Positions 1 to 7,100 of a stretch of 14,378 nt of DNA are shown here, in pieces. A program made the translations under genes and the position numbers. Location: contig JAWOKN010000210.1 of NCBI GenBank assembly GCA_033854175.1, positions 1-14,378 on the forward strand. Direction: 5' to 3'. The notes under the pieces are model-generated. The model searched no databases and had not been told where the DNA came from. It saw nothing but the letters and a program-made list of their open reading frames with translations. How positions within the stretch are numbered: the first letter of the stretch is position 1; each line of letters begins with the position of its first letter. The stretch is from DATKPE01 sp033854175. GTDB lineage: Bacteria > Bacteroidota > Ignavibacteria > UBA10030 > SZUA-254.

Positions 1-938
1 AGCGACACCAGAAGGACGGGAAGAAGGAGAAGAGAAGAAAAACAAATCGCCTTCTCAATCGTGACGAGCAATTTTTCCTTCTCCCCGAGGGCATAATTTT
101 TCGAGGAGAACGGGATAAGAAACATCTGGAGGACCTGGCTGGACATGTCGAAAATCCGGGTGATGATTTTCGTGGCATTATAGACAGCAACGCCTCCGAG
201 CCCAACGAAGGAGGAGACGAAAAACACATCCATCTGTGTCAGAACGGTATAGATCGAGTTCGTTCCGAATGTAAATTTTCCAAAGCGGAACATCTCCCCG
301 AAGACCCCCTTTTCAAATCTGAGCCGGCCCGACATCGTTTTCGCGGTAAACAGAAGCGCCAGGAACGACGATGCGGCCTGTGAAATAATATTAATTCTCA
401 GCAGATCCTCCGCTGTATTGAACAAATGCATTTTGCTCAGCCAATAGACAAGGACAAGGGTTCCCAGGAAATAGGCGGCATCGATCCAGAAAATCTTCCT
501 CACGTCGTACGAAGCCTGGAGGAAGCTGATCGAGAATATCCTGTACCAGGCGGTAAAAAAGGTCAGCGGAAGATAATTAAAGAGAAGCAAGAGGAGCGAA
601 TGCGGGTCAGGGTCGAGATACGGGATGATCAGTCTTTTGCCGGCAACGAAGATGAGGACTCCGAGGACAAAAAAGGCGGCGGTCATCGTGAGGGCTGCGA
701 CAATATAGGGCCCGTTCTCCTTTTTCTCGGCGGCATATTTCGTCAGGGGCTGGAGGGCCAGGGCAACGGCCATCGTGCTGACGACGGTAAATATCGTCTG
801 AACGATGACAAAGGCGCCATACTCGCGTTCCGGGAGTGCCCGGACGACGAGGAAGATAAATCCAATCCCGTAGACTGCGGGTAACGCCTTATCCGCGAAC
901 GCCCAGAGACCCTTGCCGATATGTCTTCCGAATTCCAT
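1..938 (-). CDS. Wzx-like polysaccharide flippase (MOP superfamily), 3' end outside the window
   Basis: The first 312 codons of a multispanning membrane protein are readable without a stop until the left edge. Its N-terminus (MEFGRHIGKGLWAFADKALP) followed by long hydrophobic segments is typical of O-antigen/exopolysaccharide flippases of the MOP/MVF superfamily (Pfam Polysaccharide_synt type). Hydrophobic stretches lie around residues 20-33, 42-62, 79-99, 115-140, 152-168, 183-200 and 236-255, with a last one beginning near 298. Such proteins move undecaprenyl-linked oligosaccharide from the inner to the outer face of the cytoplasmic membrane. Family members are usually 400-500 residues, so roughly the last third is missing. 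The ATG at 936-938 lies 29 bases after the stop of the epimerase gene, with no clear Shine-Dalgarno sequence, so the start rests on the protein pattern. The family call is good; the exact glycan transported cannot be told. Confidence 0.82.
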   Translation of the reverse strand, partial: MEFGRHIGKGLWAFADKALPAVYGIGFIFLVVRALPEREYGAFVIVQTIFTVVSTMAVALALQPLTKYAAEKKENGPYIVAALTMTAAFFVLGVLIFVAGKRLIIPYLDPDPHSLLLLLFNYLPLTFFTAWYRIFSISFLQASYDVRKIFWIDAAYFLGTLVLVYWLSKMHLFNTAEDLLRINIISQAASSFLALLFTAKTMSGRLRFEKGVFGEMFRFGKFTFGTNSIYTVLTQMDVFFVSSFVGLGGVAVYNATKIITRIFDMSSQVLQMFLIPFSSKNYALGEKEKLLVTIEKAICFSSLLLLPVLLVS

Positions 939-967
939 GCTATCGTTGAACCAAAAAAAGGATGTGG

Positions 968-1957
968 CTACTCCGTCCAGCTCGGCGGCAGGTTTTTCCT
1001 GATCTCGATATTGCCGAACTTCTTGCTCTTTCTCGCCCCCACCTTCTTCGCCCAAGCGGCCATTTTGTGGATCCCCTCCTTGAGGGGTGTAGGGCGAGAC
1101 TCGCCAAAATAGTGTCTGACCTTGGAATGATCCGAGTATGCGTGCATGACCTCTTTCCGTGCATCCAGGTGGAGGATATCCGGTTTAACGCCGAACTCCT
1201 CGCAGACGCGCGTGGCGAGTTCATTCACGGAAAAGACATCATCTGCGCCGATATTGAAGACCTGGTTATACGCCTTCGGCATGCGGATCGCATTTGCCAT
1301 CACGGGGGAGATATCGCGGATATAGCTGAAGGCCCTGGTCTGGGTGCCGTCGCCGAAAACGGTGAGTTGTTTTCCCTGCATAATCTGGTTCATAAAAATG
1401 CCGACGACGTTGCGGTATTTGTCGCCGATATTCTGGTACTCGCCATAGACGTTATGAGGGCGGAAGATGATATACGGGAGTCCGAACATATGATGGGAGG
1501 CTTTCAACTCCTGTTCGACGGCAAACTTGGCAATCCCGTAGGAATCCTCCGGCGTAGGGATCATCTCTTCGCGCATCGGCAGCTGGCCAGGCCCGTAGAC
1601 GGCGATCGAGGATGTAAAGACAAAGCACTTGACGTCATGATTGACCGATGCGTTGATGAGATTGACGCTCCCGATAAGGTTGTTCTCATAGTTGAAGCGT
1701 TTGATAAAATGGGATAACCCTTCCGCAGCGTAGGCTGCGAGGTGAAAGACATATTCGACACTGTACTTTTTAAATATCGAGTCGATGAGCGGGACGTCAG
1801 TGATGCTCCCTTCGATGAACACAGCCTTGGGATTCACGTTTTCCTTGAATCCGCCGCTCAGGTCGTCGAGCGCGATCACCTGTTCACCGGCTGCAAGAAG
1901 GTCGTTCACGATATGCGACCCGATAAACCCGGCACCTCCAGTGACTACTGTTGCCAT
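968..1957 (-). CDS. NAD-dependent epimerase/dehydratase (UDP-glucose 4-epimerase-like, extended SDR)
   Basis: This is a 329-residue extended short-chain dehydrogenase of the GalE/WbpP/WcaG group. The Rossmann dinucleotide motif TGGAGFIGSH is at residues 6-15 and DDLSGG at 31-36 follows strand beta2. The catalytic residues are visible as TSS (115-117) and Y140-x3-K144. RPHNVYG at 166-172 and FGDG...RAFSYIRD at 201-215 are the usual substrate-side motifs. Enzymes of this kind interconvert or dehydrate UDP- or dTDP-hexoses in the cytoplasm. Length matches the family. The C-terminal 25 or so residues are lysine-rich and unlike the core. A good Shine-Dalgarno site (GAGGA, 1965-1969) stands 7 bases before the ATG. 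It sits between the oxidoreductase gene (57-base gap) and the flippase gene (29-base gap). Whether it is a 4-epimerase or a dehydratase cannot be decided from motifs alone. Confidence 0.85.
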   Translation of the reverse strand: MATVVTGGAGFIGSHIVNDLLAAGEQVIALDDLSGGFKENVNPKAVFIEGSITDVPLIDSIFKKYSVEYVFHLAAYAAEGLSHFIKRFNYENNLIGSVNLINASVNHDVKCFVFTSSIAVYGPGQLPMREEMIPTPEDSYGIAKFAVEQELKASHHMFGLPYIIFRPHNVYGEYQNIGDKYRNVVGIFMNQIMQGKQLTVFGDGTQTRAFSYIRDISPVMANAIRMPKAYNQVFNIGADDVFSVNELATRVCEEFGVKPDILHLDARKEVMHAYSDHSKVRHYFGESRPTPLKEGIHKMAAWAKKVGARKSKKFGNIEIRKNLPPSWTE

Positions 1958-1964
1958 AGTTGAT

Positions 1965-1969
1965 TCCTC
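1965..1969 (-). promoter_or_regulatory. Ribosome binding site of the epimerase gene
   Basis: GAGGA on the minus strand lies 7 bases upstream of the ATG at 1957. It is one of the few canonical Shine-Dalgarno matches in this cluster and supports that start. Confidence 0.6.
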
Positions 1970-2014
1970 ATTGATAGACGTTAAAGTATTTTCTTCATAA
2001 AAGTCAGTGAAGCC

Positions 2015-3154
2015 TCACACCAGATCCAGGACCATCCTTGCAATTTCGCGTGCGCAGGTCAGTCCGGGTGATTCGATGCCGATCAGATTGATCAAGCCAG
2101 GGAAGCCCCTCGTTTTCTCATTCACGATAATAAAGTCCTGCGCGGGGGCGCCGGGCGCCTGAGGTTTCGGGCGGACGCCGATCTGGTCGGGCATAAGGTC
2201 ATCCCGTGTCAGGGGCGGAAAATATCTTGAGACGGCCTGAAAGAAGGATTCCTTTTTCCTCTCATCAAACCGGTACCACTGGTCGGGGGAAAACCCGGGA
2301 TCCATATATTCGTTATCGGGTCCAAGTTTTACCTGTCCCCCCTTATCGATCGTGATATGGATACCCAGGGTCGTCTGGTCCTTCGGCGGAACGGGATAAA
2401 CCAGATGGGAGACAAGGGCGCTTTTGGACATCGAGACCCGGTAATAGTGGCCGCGGTTGAAGTAATAGCGGTAGCCCGCCTCGTCGGTATTCAGGCCGCA
2501 CGACCGGGCCACATCCACGGCATGGAGGCCGGCCGAGTTCACGATGCAGCCGGTTTCAACCTCAAGTTCGTTCCCGTCCCGTTCGCGCAGGAGGGCGCGG
2601 AACCCGTCGCCCGATTTTTCCGCGCCGAGGAACGTGGTGCCATAGACGATCGTACCGCCGGCATCAGCGGTCTGGTGAGCATAGGCGTTCATCATACCGT
2701 GGGAATCGAGGATGCCGGTTGTCGACAGGTAGAGGGCGGCAGTGCAGCGGATATACGGTTCAAAGTTGCGGGCCTGCTGCTGGGTCATCATCGTCATTCC
2801 GCTCAGGCCGTTCGCCTTTGCGCGCTCGTAGAGCGCGTTGAGGTCGGCCTCCTCATCGGGGACGACCGAGACGATCAGTTTCCCGCAGGCCTTATGCCAG
2901 ACACCGAACCGTTCGCAGTCCTTGTATGTGGTCCGGTTCCCCCGGAGGCATAATTTCGCCTTCAGCGAGCCGGTGGGATAATAGATGCCCGAATGAATGA
3001 CCTCGCTGTTGCGGCTGCTCGTCTCCTGGCCGAAGCCGGAATGCTGTTCCACGAGGACGGTTGCATAGCCGTTCTGGGAAAACTCATAGGCGCAGGCGAG
3101 GCCGACCACGCCGGCGCCGACAATGAGGACATCGACCTTCATCGGTTCGGGCAT
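2015..3154 (-). CDS. lhgO: FAD-dependent oxidoreductase, L-2-hydroxyglutarate oxidase (LhgO/L2HGDH) type
   Basis: This 379-residue flavoprotein of the DAO superfamily has the FAD-binding GxGxxG at G13-G15-G18, with an acidic residue (E36) ending beta2. The LhgO/L2HGDH subfamily signature is clear: SSRNSEVIHSGIYYP at 46-60, NRGHYY at 233-238, GIHIT at 264-268, GVRPK at 326-330 and IGIESPGLT at 358-366. Characterised relatives oxidise L-2-hydroxyglutarate to 2-oxoglutarate at the membrane and pass electrons to quinone. The start follows the rfbC stop by only 3 bases, so the two are probably translationally coupled; Met5 is an alternative start, and neither has a strong Shine-Dalgarno site. Its place inside a sugar-nucleotide operon is odd for a central-metabolism enzyme. 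It may instead oxidise a sugar acid or another hydroxy acid linked to the glycan, but this is inference. Family assignment is firm; the substrate is not. Confidence 0.82.
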   Translation of the reverse strand: MPEPMKVDVLIVGAGVVGLACAYEFSQNGYATVLVEQHSGFGQETSSRNSEVIHSGIYYPTGSLKAKLCLRGNRTTYKDCERFGVWHKACGKLIVSVVPDEEADLNALYERAKANGLSGMTMMTQQQARNFEPYIRCTAALYLSTTGILDSHGMMNAYAHQTADAGGTIVYGTTFLGAEKSGDGFRALLRERDGNELEVETGCIVNSAGLHAVDVARSCGLNTDEAGYRYYFNRGHYYRVSMSKSALVSHLVYPVPPKDQTTLGIHITIDKGGQVKLGPDNEYMDPGFSPDQWYRFDERKKESFFQAVSRYFPPLTRDDLMPDQIGVRPKPQAPGAPAQDFIIVNEKTRGFPGLINLIGIESPGLTCAREIARMVLDLV

Positions 3155-3157
3155 CTG

Positions 3158-3739
3158 TCAGCCGGCTGATGGTTCGTAGGCAAACAGATCCGACTCAGGC
3201 CGCCGGAGCCAATCGTGGAGCGAGGGGGCCTGAGCGTCCTTCGGGGAAAGGACCGGTTTTCTGACGGGCCATGGAATACCGATCTGGGGATCGTCCCACC
3301 GTATATTCCCTTCGGCGGCCGGGTTATAGACCGAGGTGCATTTGTACTGGATATCGGCCAGATCCGACACTGCGCAGAAGCCGTTGGCAAAACCGGGCGG
3401 GACCCAGACCATGACGCCCGAATCGGCGGAAATTTCCCGGGCGAACCACTGTCCGAATGAGGGGGAATTTTTCCGGAGATCGACAATGCCGAGGAAGGCG
3501 GATCCGAGGCATACACGGACAAGTTTTCCCTGGGGCGGATCCCACTGAAAGTGGAGCCCGCGCAGGACCCCTTTTTTCGAGCGCGACTGATTATCCTGGA
3601 GGAATGAAACCGGCAGCCCGAGCGATGAAAACTGATCAGCCCGGAAAACCTCCATGAAGTGACCCCGGTCGTCGTTATGCATATCGGCGCGGAGGACAAG
3701 GAGGCCGTTAAGATGCCGGGATTCAATGGAAAACGCCAT
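3158..3739 (-). CDS. rfbC: dTDP-4-dehydrorhamnose 3,5-epimerase (RmlC)
   Basis: This 193-residue cupin-fold protein of the RmlC family has the expected length. It epimerises C3 and C5 of dTDP-4-keto-6-deoxyglucose, the third step of dTDP-L-rhamnose synthesis in the cytoplasm. Visible motifs are DDRGHFMEVF (23-32), the loop GVLRGLHFQ (57-65) with catalytic base H63, K72, VDLRKNS (86-92), VPPGFANGF (113-121), and Y132 and Y138 in QYKCTSVYNP. LSPKD at 164-168 holds the Asp that pairs with the histidine in characterised enzymes. All residues expected for full double epimerisation seem present. RmlA, RmlB and RmlD are not in the window and must be elsewhere if rhamnose is made. An 80-base AT-rich gap precedes the gene, so it may start a separate transcript with the oxidoreductase, epimerase and flippase genes. 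No Shine-Dalgarno site is evident. Confidence 0.93.
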   Translation of the reverse strand: MAFSIESRHLNGLLVLRADMHNDDRGHFMEVFRADQFSSLGLPVSFLQDNQSRSKKGVLRGLHFQWDPPQGKLVRVCLGSAFLGIVDLRKNSPSFGQWFAREISADSGVMVWVPPGFANGFCAVSDLADIQYKCTSVYNPAAEGNIRWDDPQIGIPWPVRKPVLSPKDAQAPSLHDWLRRPESDLFAYEPSAG

Positions 3740-3819
3740 GGGGAAAAGTATAATTTTTCAAAAAAAACCTTCAGAAGATAGGAAAAATGGCGAGGATAAC
3801 CAAATAGGGGCAGGGGAAG
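3740..3819 (-). promoter_or_regulatory. AT-rich gap with a candidate promoter upstream of rfbC
   Basis: Read on the minus strand, this gap has a possible -35 box TTGGTT (3798-3803), a 17-base spacer and a -10-like TATCTT (3775-3780). A second -10-like TATACT lies at 3747-3752. Just downstream of the first -10, a weak 5-bp hairpin (3767-3779) is followed by eight T (3760-3767), which could instead be a poor terminator or attenuator. The gap stands out from the GC-rich coding sequence around it. The boxes match a sigma70 pattern only moderately, and the promoter rules of this lineage are unknown. Confidence 0.3.
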
Positions 3820-4725
3820 CTAGGAGGAGAAAACCCGTTTCACGGCCGATCCGAACCCCTTGAAGAGTGCGGTAAGGATGGAAAAATGTCCCTTCACCAG
3901 CTCCTTCAGAACAAACACGAGTGTCACAGCGCCGACGCACCAGGGTATCGTGAGCCAGTGATAAGGGCGGGCGTAGCGTTTAAAGAAGACAAGATTATGT
4001 TCCACCTTCAGTGCGGTTTTATACGGAGTGAGGCCGCCGCCGCTGAATGCGGAGACCTTATGCCACAGCCGGGCCCGGGGGACATAAATGAGGCGGTAAC
4101 CGGCGCGGAGAATCCTCACGGAGAGATCGGCGTCCTCGGTATAGATCGGATGGTAGACCTTATCGAAGAGTCCAATCGATCTCAGGACCGATCCCCGCAC
4201 GAGAAACGCGCACCCCGTAATATATTCGGTATCCCCCGAGATGTCATAGCGGCCCGTATCGCGCTCCCGCAGACCCCGGTGGGAAATGATCCCCGTCCAG
4301 AAATTGATATTCCCGCCGGCGTACCAGAGCTTTTCCGGTTCGGTGAAGTAATAAATCTTCGGGGAGAGCGCGCCGATTGCCGGATCACCCATTGCGATCT
4401 TCATCAGTTCATCGAGCATGAGGGGATCGACGGCGATATCGTTATTCAGCAATATCAGCCACTCGGCGCCTGCGTCGAGGGCGTGCTGCATGCCGACATT
4501 ATTCCCTCCCCCGAAACCGAGATTTGAGCCATTCTCGAGAAGTTCAACCAAGGGAAATCGTTCCCGGACCAATGCCTGGCTTCCGTCGTCGGAACCGTTA
4601 TCGACGACAATAAGCTTCATCGAGGGATAGTTCATGGCACTGACCGAGAGAAGCGTCTCGGCGAGGAGCTCCCTCCCGTTGCGGTTCAGGATAATGCAAT
4701 AGACCGGGGGTTGAAGCGCATTCAT
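3820..4725 (-). CDS. GT2 family glycosyltransferase (WbbL/rhamnosyltransferase-like)
   Basis: This 301-residue GT-A fold glycosyltransferase has nucleotide-binding VVDNGSDDGS at 40-49, GSNLGFGGGNN at 66-76 and a DxD-equivalent LLNNDI at 92-97. ITGCAFLVRG (169-178), the acceptor/catalytic TEDADLSVR (196-204) and a later WHK (221-223) follow. This order is typical of the WbbL-type GT2 group, often annotated as rhamnosyltransferases. It transfers one sugar from a nucleotide donor to a lipid-linked intermediate at the cytoplasmic membrane. A C-terminal hydrophobic segment (about 257-275) could anchor it. Its ATG overlaps the wecB stop (ATGA, 4722-4725), with GGAAG 3 bases upstream at 4729-4733, so translational coupling with wecB is likely. 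The nearby rfbC fits a rhamnose donor, but donor identity is inference. Confidence 0.88.
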   Translation of the reverse strand: MNALQPPVYCIILNRNGRELLAETLLSVSAMNYPSMKLIVVDNGSDDGSQALVRERFPLVELLENGSNLGFGGGNNVGMQHALDAGAEWLILLNNDIAVDPLMLDELMKIAMGDPAIGALSPKIYYFTEPEKLWYAGGNINFWTGIISHRGLRERDTGRYDISGDTEYITGCAFLVRGSVLRSIGLFDKVYHPIYTEDADLSVRILRAGYRLIYVPRARLWHKVSAFSGGGLTPYKTALKVEHNLVFFKRYARPYHWLTIPWCVGAVTLVFVLKELVKGHFSILTALFKGFGSAVKRVFSS

Positions 4726-5837
4726 GTTCTTCCGGGGAGGTGTGAAAGAAGAATATCCACAATCCGGGGAGCTGATTTACCGTCGCCGTAGGGGTTGGCT
4801 TTTGTTGCCATATCCTTATATGCGGCGGGATCGGAAATCAAGGCTTGCGCTTCGCGGATGATCGTTTCCTTATCGATCCCGACAAGCTTTGCGGTACCCG
4901 CCTCGACGGCCTCGGGGCGTTCGGTCGTGGTGCGGAGGACCAGGACAGGTTTGCCGAGGGTCGGGGCCTCCTCCTGGACACCGCCGGAATCGGTCAGGAC
5001 CAGATACGACTTATTCATCAGCTGAACGAACGGGGGGTATTCCATCGGGGTGACGAGATGGATGCGGGGAACGCCCGCAAGGACCTCCCTGGCCACCTTC
5101 TGGACATTCGGGTTGGGGTGGACGGGGTAGATGAGTTCGGTCTCGGGATTCTTTTCGACAAGATGCCGGCAGGCGGAGAAGATGCCGCGCATCGGTTCCC
5201 CGAAATTTTCCCTCCGGTGCGACGTCAGAAGCAGAACCTTGCGTTTCGAAAAATCGATCGAACGAAGCGGTTCGTCGGTGAACCTGTACGAGGGATCGAC
5301 GATCATCAGGAGGGCATCGATGACCGTATTTCCGGTGACAAAAATCTTATCCTCCGCTATCCCCTCACGCAGGAGGTTGTTTTTAGCCCACGGTGTGGGA
5401 GCAAAATGAAAATCGGTCAGGCGGGTCGTCAGCTGGCGGTTGATCTCCTCCGGGAAGGGATTGTACTTGTTCCAGGTGCGGAGGCCCGCTTCGACGTGAC
5501 CGACCGGGATCTTCAGGTAATAGGCGGCGAGACTTGCGACAAACGTCGTCGTCGTATCCCCCTGGACAAGGAGCACGTCTGGTTGCGATTCGACAAGAAC
5601 AGGTTTTATATGGTTCACGACCGAGCTTGTGACATGGAAAAGATCCTGGTCGGGCCTCATGATATTCAGATCATACTTCGGTTTGATATGAAAAACGTCG
5701 AGTTTCTGGTCGAGCATCTCGCGGTGCTGGGCGGTGACGATAACGACATGATCGAGGTTGCGCCGTTCGGCCTCCTTGACGATCGGGGCCATCTTGATTG
5801 CTTCCGGTCTGGTTCCAAAGACAATTGCTATTTTCAT
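4722..5837 (-). CDS. wecB: UDP-N-acetylglucosamine 2-epimerase, non-hydrolysing (WecB)
   Basis: This 371-residue GT-B-like enzyme interconverts UDP-GlcNAc and UDP-ManNAc in the cytoplasm and is the right length for the family. Signature motifs are GTRPEAIK (8-15), VQGDTTT (91-97) with D94, HVEAGLRT (114-121) with E116, NPFPEEINR (126-134) with E130/E131, TSHRREN (205-211) with H207, HPNP (240-243), TDSGGVQEE (282-290) and TTERPEA (304-310). The acidic residues and H207 correspond to the catalytic set known from E. coli WecB. WecC, which often follows to make UDP-ManNAcA, is absent here, so either ManNAc itself is used or the next step is encoded elsewhere. A GGA lies a few bases before the ATG (CGGAAAAGT). 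The start follows the GT4 stop by 38 bases and the stop overlaps the next GT2 gene by four. Confidence 0.95.
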   Translation of the reverse strand: MKIAIVFGTRPEAIKMAPIVKEAERRNLDHVVIVTAQHREMLDQKLDVFHIKPKYDLNIMRPDQDLFHVTSSVVNHIKPVLVESQPDVLLVQGDTTTTFVASLAAYYLKIPVGHVEAGLRTWNKYNPFPEEINRQLTTRLTDFHFAPTPWAKNNLLREGIAEDKIFVTGNTVIDALLMIVDPSYRFTDEPLRSIDFSKRKVLLLTSHRRENFGEPMRGIFSACRHLVEKNPETELIYPVHPNPNVQKVAREVLAGVPRIHLVTPMEYPPFVQLMNKSYLVLTDSGGVQEEAPTLGKPVLVLRTTTERPEAVEAGTAKLVGIDKETIIREAQALISDPAAYKDMATKANPYGDGKSAPRIVDILLSHLPGRT

Positions 5838-5875
5838 ACTTTTCCGATTGTTATGAATAAATCTCTCTCTATCAA

Positions 5876-7048
5876 TCAGCCGTTACGGGTACCACCGGCG
5901 CCAGGAGACACATTCCCCACCACCAGTTCCTCGATGGAGCGGACAAAATGATCCCAGGAATAAATCTTTTTCTCCTTCTCCACGGCTGCGGCGAACTCGA
6001 GTTCCTTCTCTTCGGCATAAAACCTGATGACGGCGCGGGCAATCTCCTCCGCATCCCCGGGAGGTACGACATAGCCTGTTTTGTTATCGGCCACGATCTC
6101 GGCCAGTCCGCCCACATTTGTCACGATCAGCGGTTTGTCGAAATTATAGGCGATCTGTGCGATCCCGCTCTGTGTGGCGGAAAGATACGGAAGAACCACG
6201 ATATCTGCCGCGCTGAAATACTCCGCGACCTGGCTATTGGGGACATAATCGGGGACGAAGCGGACACTGCGTTCGAGACCGAGGCCTGTCACACGGTCCC
6301 GGTATTTTTTTTCATCGTCATAGAACTCGCCGACGGCCAGCAGGAGGATCTCATCCTCATGAGAGCCGAAATGGTCGCGGAGGGATTTCATGGCATCGAT
6401 AAGGTGAAGGAGCCCCTTATAGGCCCGGACATACCCGAAATAGAGGATAACCCTTTTTGAACGTATCTGCAGGCGTTCACGTGCAAGGGTCTTCGGAACC
6501 GGTGCGCCAAAATTTTCATACACGGGGTGCGGCACCCTCCGGTATTCCGCGCCGGGGAAATACCTCAGGAGCTCCTTTTCGACCGCCCGGGACTGGACGA
6601 TAAAATAATCCGCGCGTTTGAAGGCATAACGTGTCAAGAGCAGATCGCCGGGACGGCGCTCGTGGGGAATGACATTATCGCAGATATAGAGCACCTTGCT
6701 CCGGGGATTCTGTTTCACGACCGAGGCGATCGTTCCGAAGCAGGGGCCAAAGAACGGCAGCCAGTATTTAAAAATAACCAGGTCGGGTTGTTTCCGTTTG
6801 ACAAGCCTGCCGACGGCCCCCCAGTTGAAGGGATTGACGGAATCGACAAGCTGCGGTGCGGGTCTCACATTCTCTATCGCGCCCTGTTCTTCCTGGGATT
6901 TGCCCGGGAAAAAGATGCGCGGGTACTGACGTTTGAAGGTGATCGTCTCGACAAAATGGCGCACGGCGAGGTGTTCGGCCAGGAGGGCGTTGAAATGGGC
7001 GATCCCGCCCCGCAGGGGGTACGCCGTACCGATGATGACGATATTCAT
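5876..7048 (-). CDS. GT4 family glycosyltransferase (GT-B fold)
   Basis: This 390-residue glycosyltransferase resembles GT4 enzymes. The N-terminal acceptor domain begins NIVIIGTAYPLRGGIAHFN (2-20), with the glycine loop at 14-15. The C-terminal donor domain starts near residue 199 with ILYFGYVRAYKG (201-212). It continues with AVGEFYDD (238-245), FVPDYVP (264-270) and VVLPYLSATQSGIAQIAY (284-301), which replaces the usual E-x7-E region, then VTNVGGLAEIV (309-319) and a PPGD loop (329-332). It likely adds a sugar to the growing lipid-linked glycan at the inner face of the membrane. The lack of the classical first Glu of E-x7-E (the SATQSG variant) is seen in a subset of GT4 enzymes by my recollection. 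No strong Shine-Dalgarno site precedes the ATG. Gaps are 52 bases upstream and 38 downstream. Donor and acceptor are unknown. Confidence 0.86.
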   Translation of the reverse strand: MNIVIIGTAYPLRGGIAHFNALLAEHLAVRHFVETITFKRQYPRIFFPGKSQEEQGAIENVRPAPQLVDSVNPFNWGAVGRLVKRKQPDLVIFKYWLPFFGPCFGTIASVVKQNPRSKVLYICDNVIPHERRPGDLLLTRYAFKRADYFIVQSRAVEKELLRYFPGAEYRRVPHPVYENFGAPVPKTLARERLQIRSKRVILYFGYVRAYKGLLHLIDAMKSLRDHFGSHEDEILLLAVGEFYDDEKKYRDRVTGLGLERSVRFVPDYVPNSQVAEYFSAADIVVLPYLSATQSGIAQIAYNFDKPLIVTNVGGLAEIVADNKTGYVVPPGDAEEIARAVIRFYAEEKELEFAAAVEKEKKIYSWDHFVRSIEELVVGNVSPGAGGTRNG

Positions 7049-7100
7049 GCCAGACGCAATGATCGTTTAAGAGAGAATCCGCATTTCAGTGTACAGAGCG

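Noticed and set aside
426..884. A 152-codon plus-strand open frame near the left edge
   Set aside because: The minus strand here encodes a clear flippase that runs off the window. The plus-strand frame is its shadow.
2000..2025. A short GTGA/TCAC inverted repeat at the end of the oxidoreductase gene as a terminator
   Set aside because: The stem is only four pairs, it overlaps the stop codon, and the following T-run is short. Too weak to call.
4845..5951. A 368-codon open frame on the plus strand opposite wecB
   Set aside because: WecB on the minus strand shows every family motif in order. The plus-strand product is charged, motif-free and without a ribosome site.
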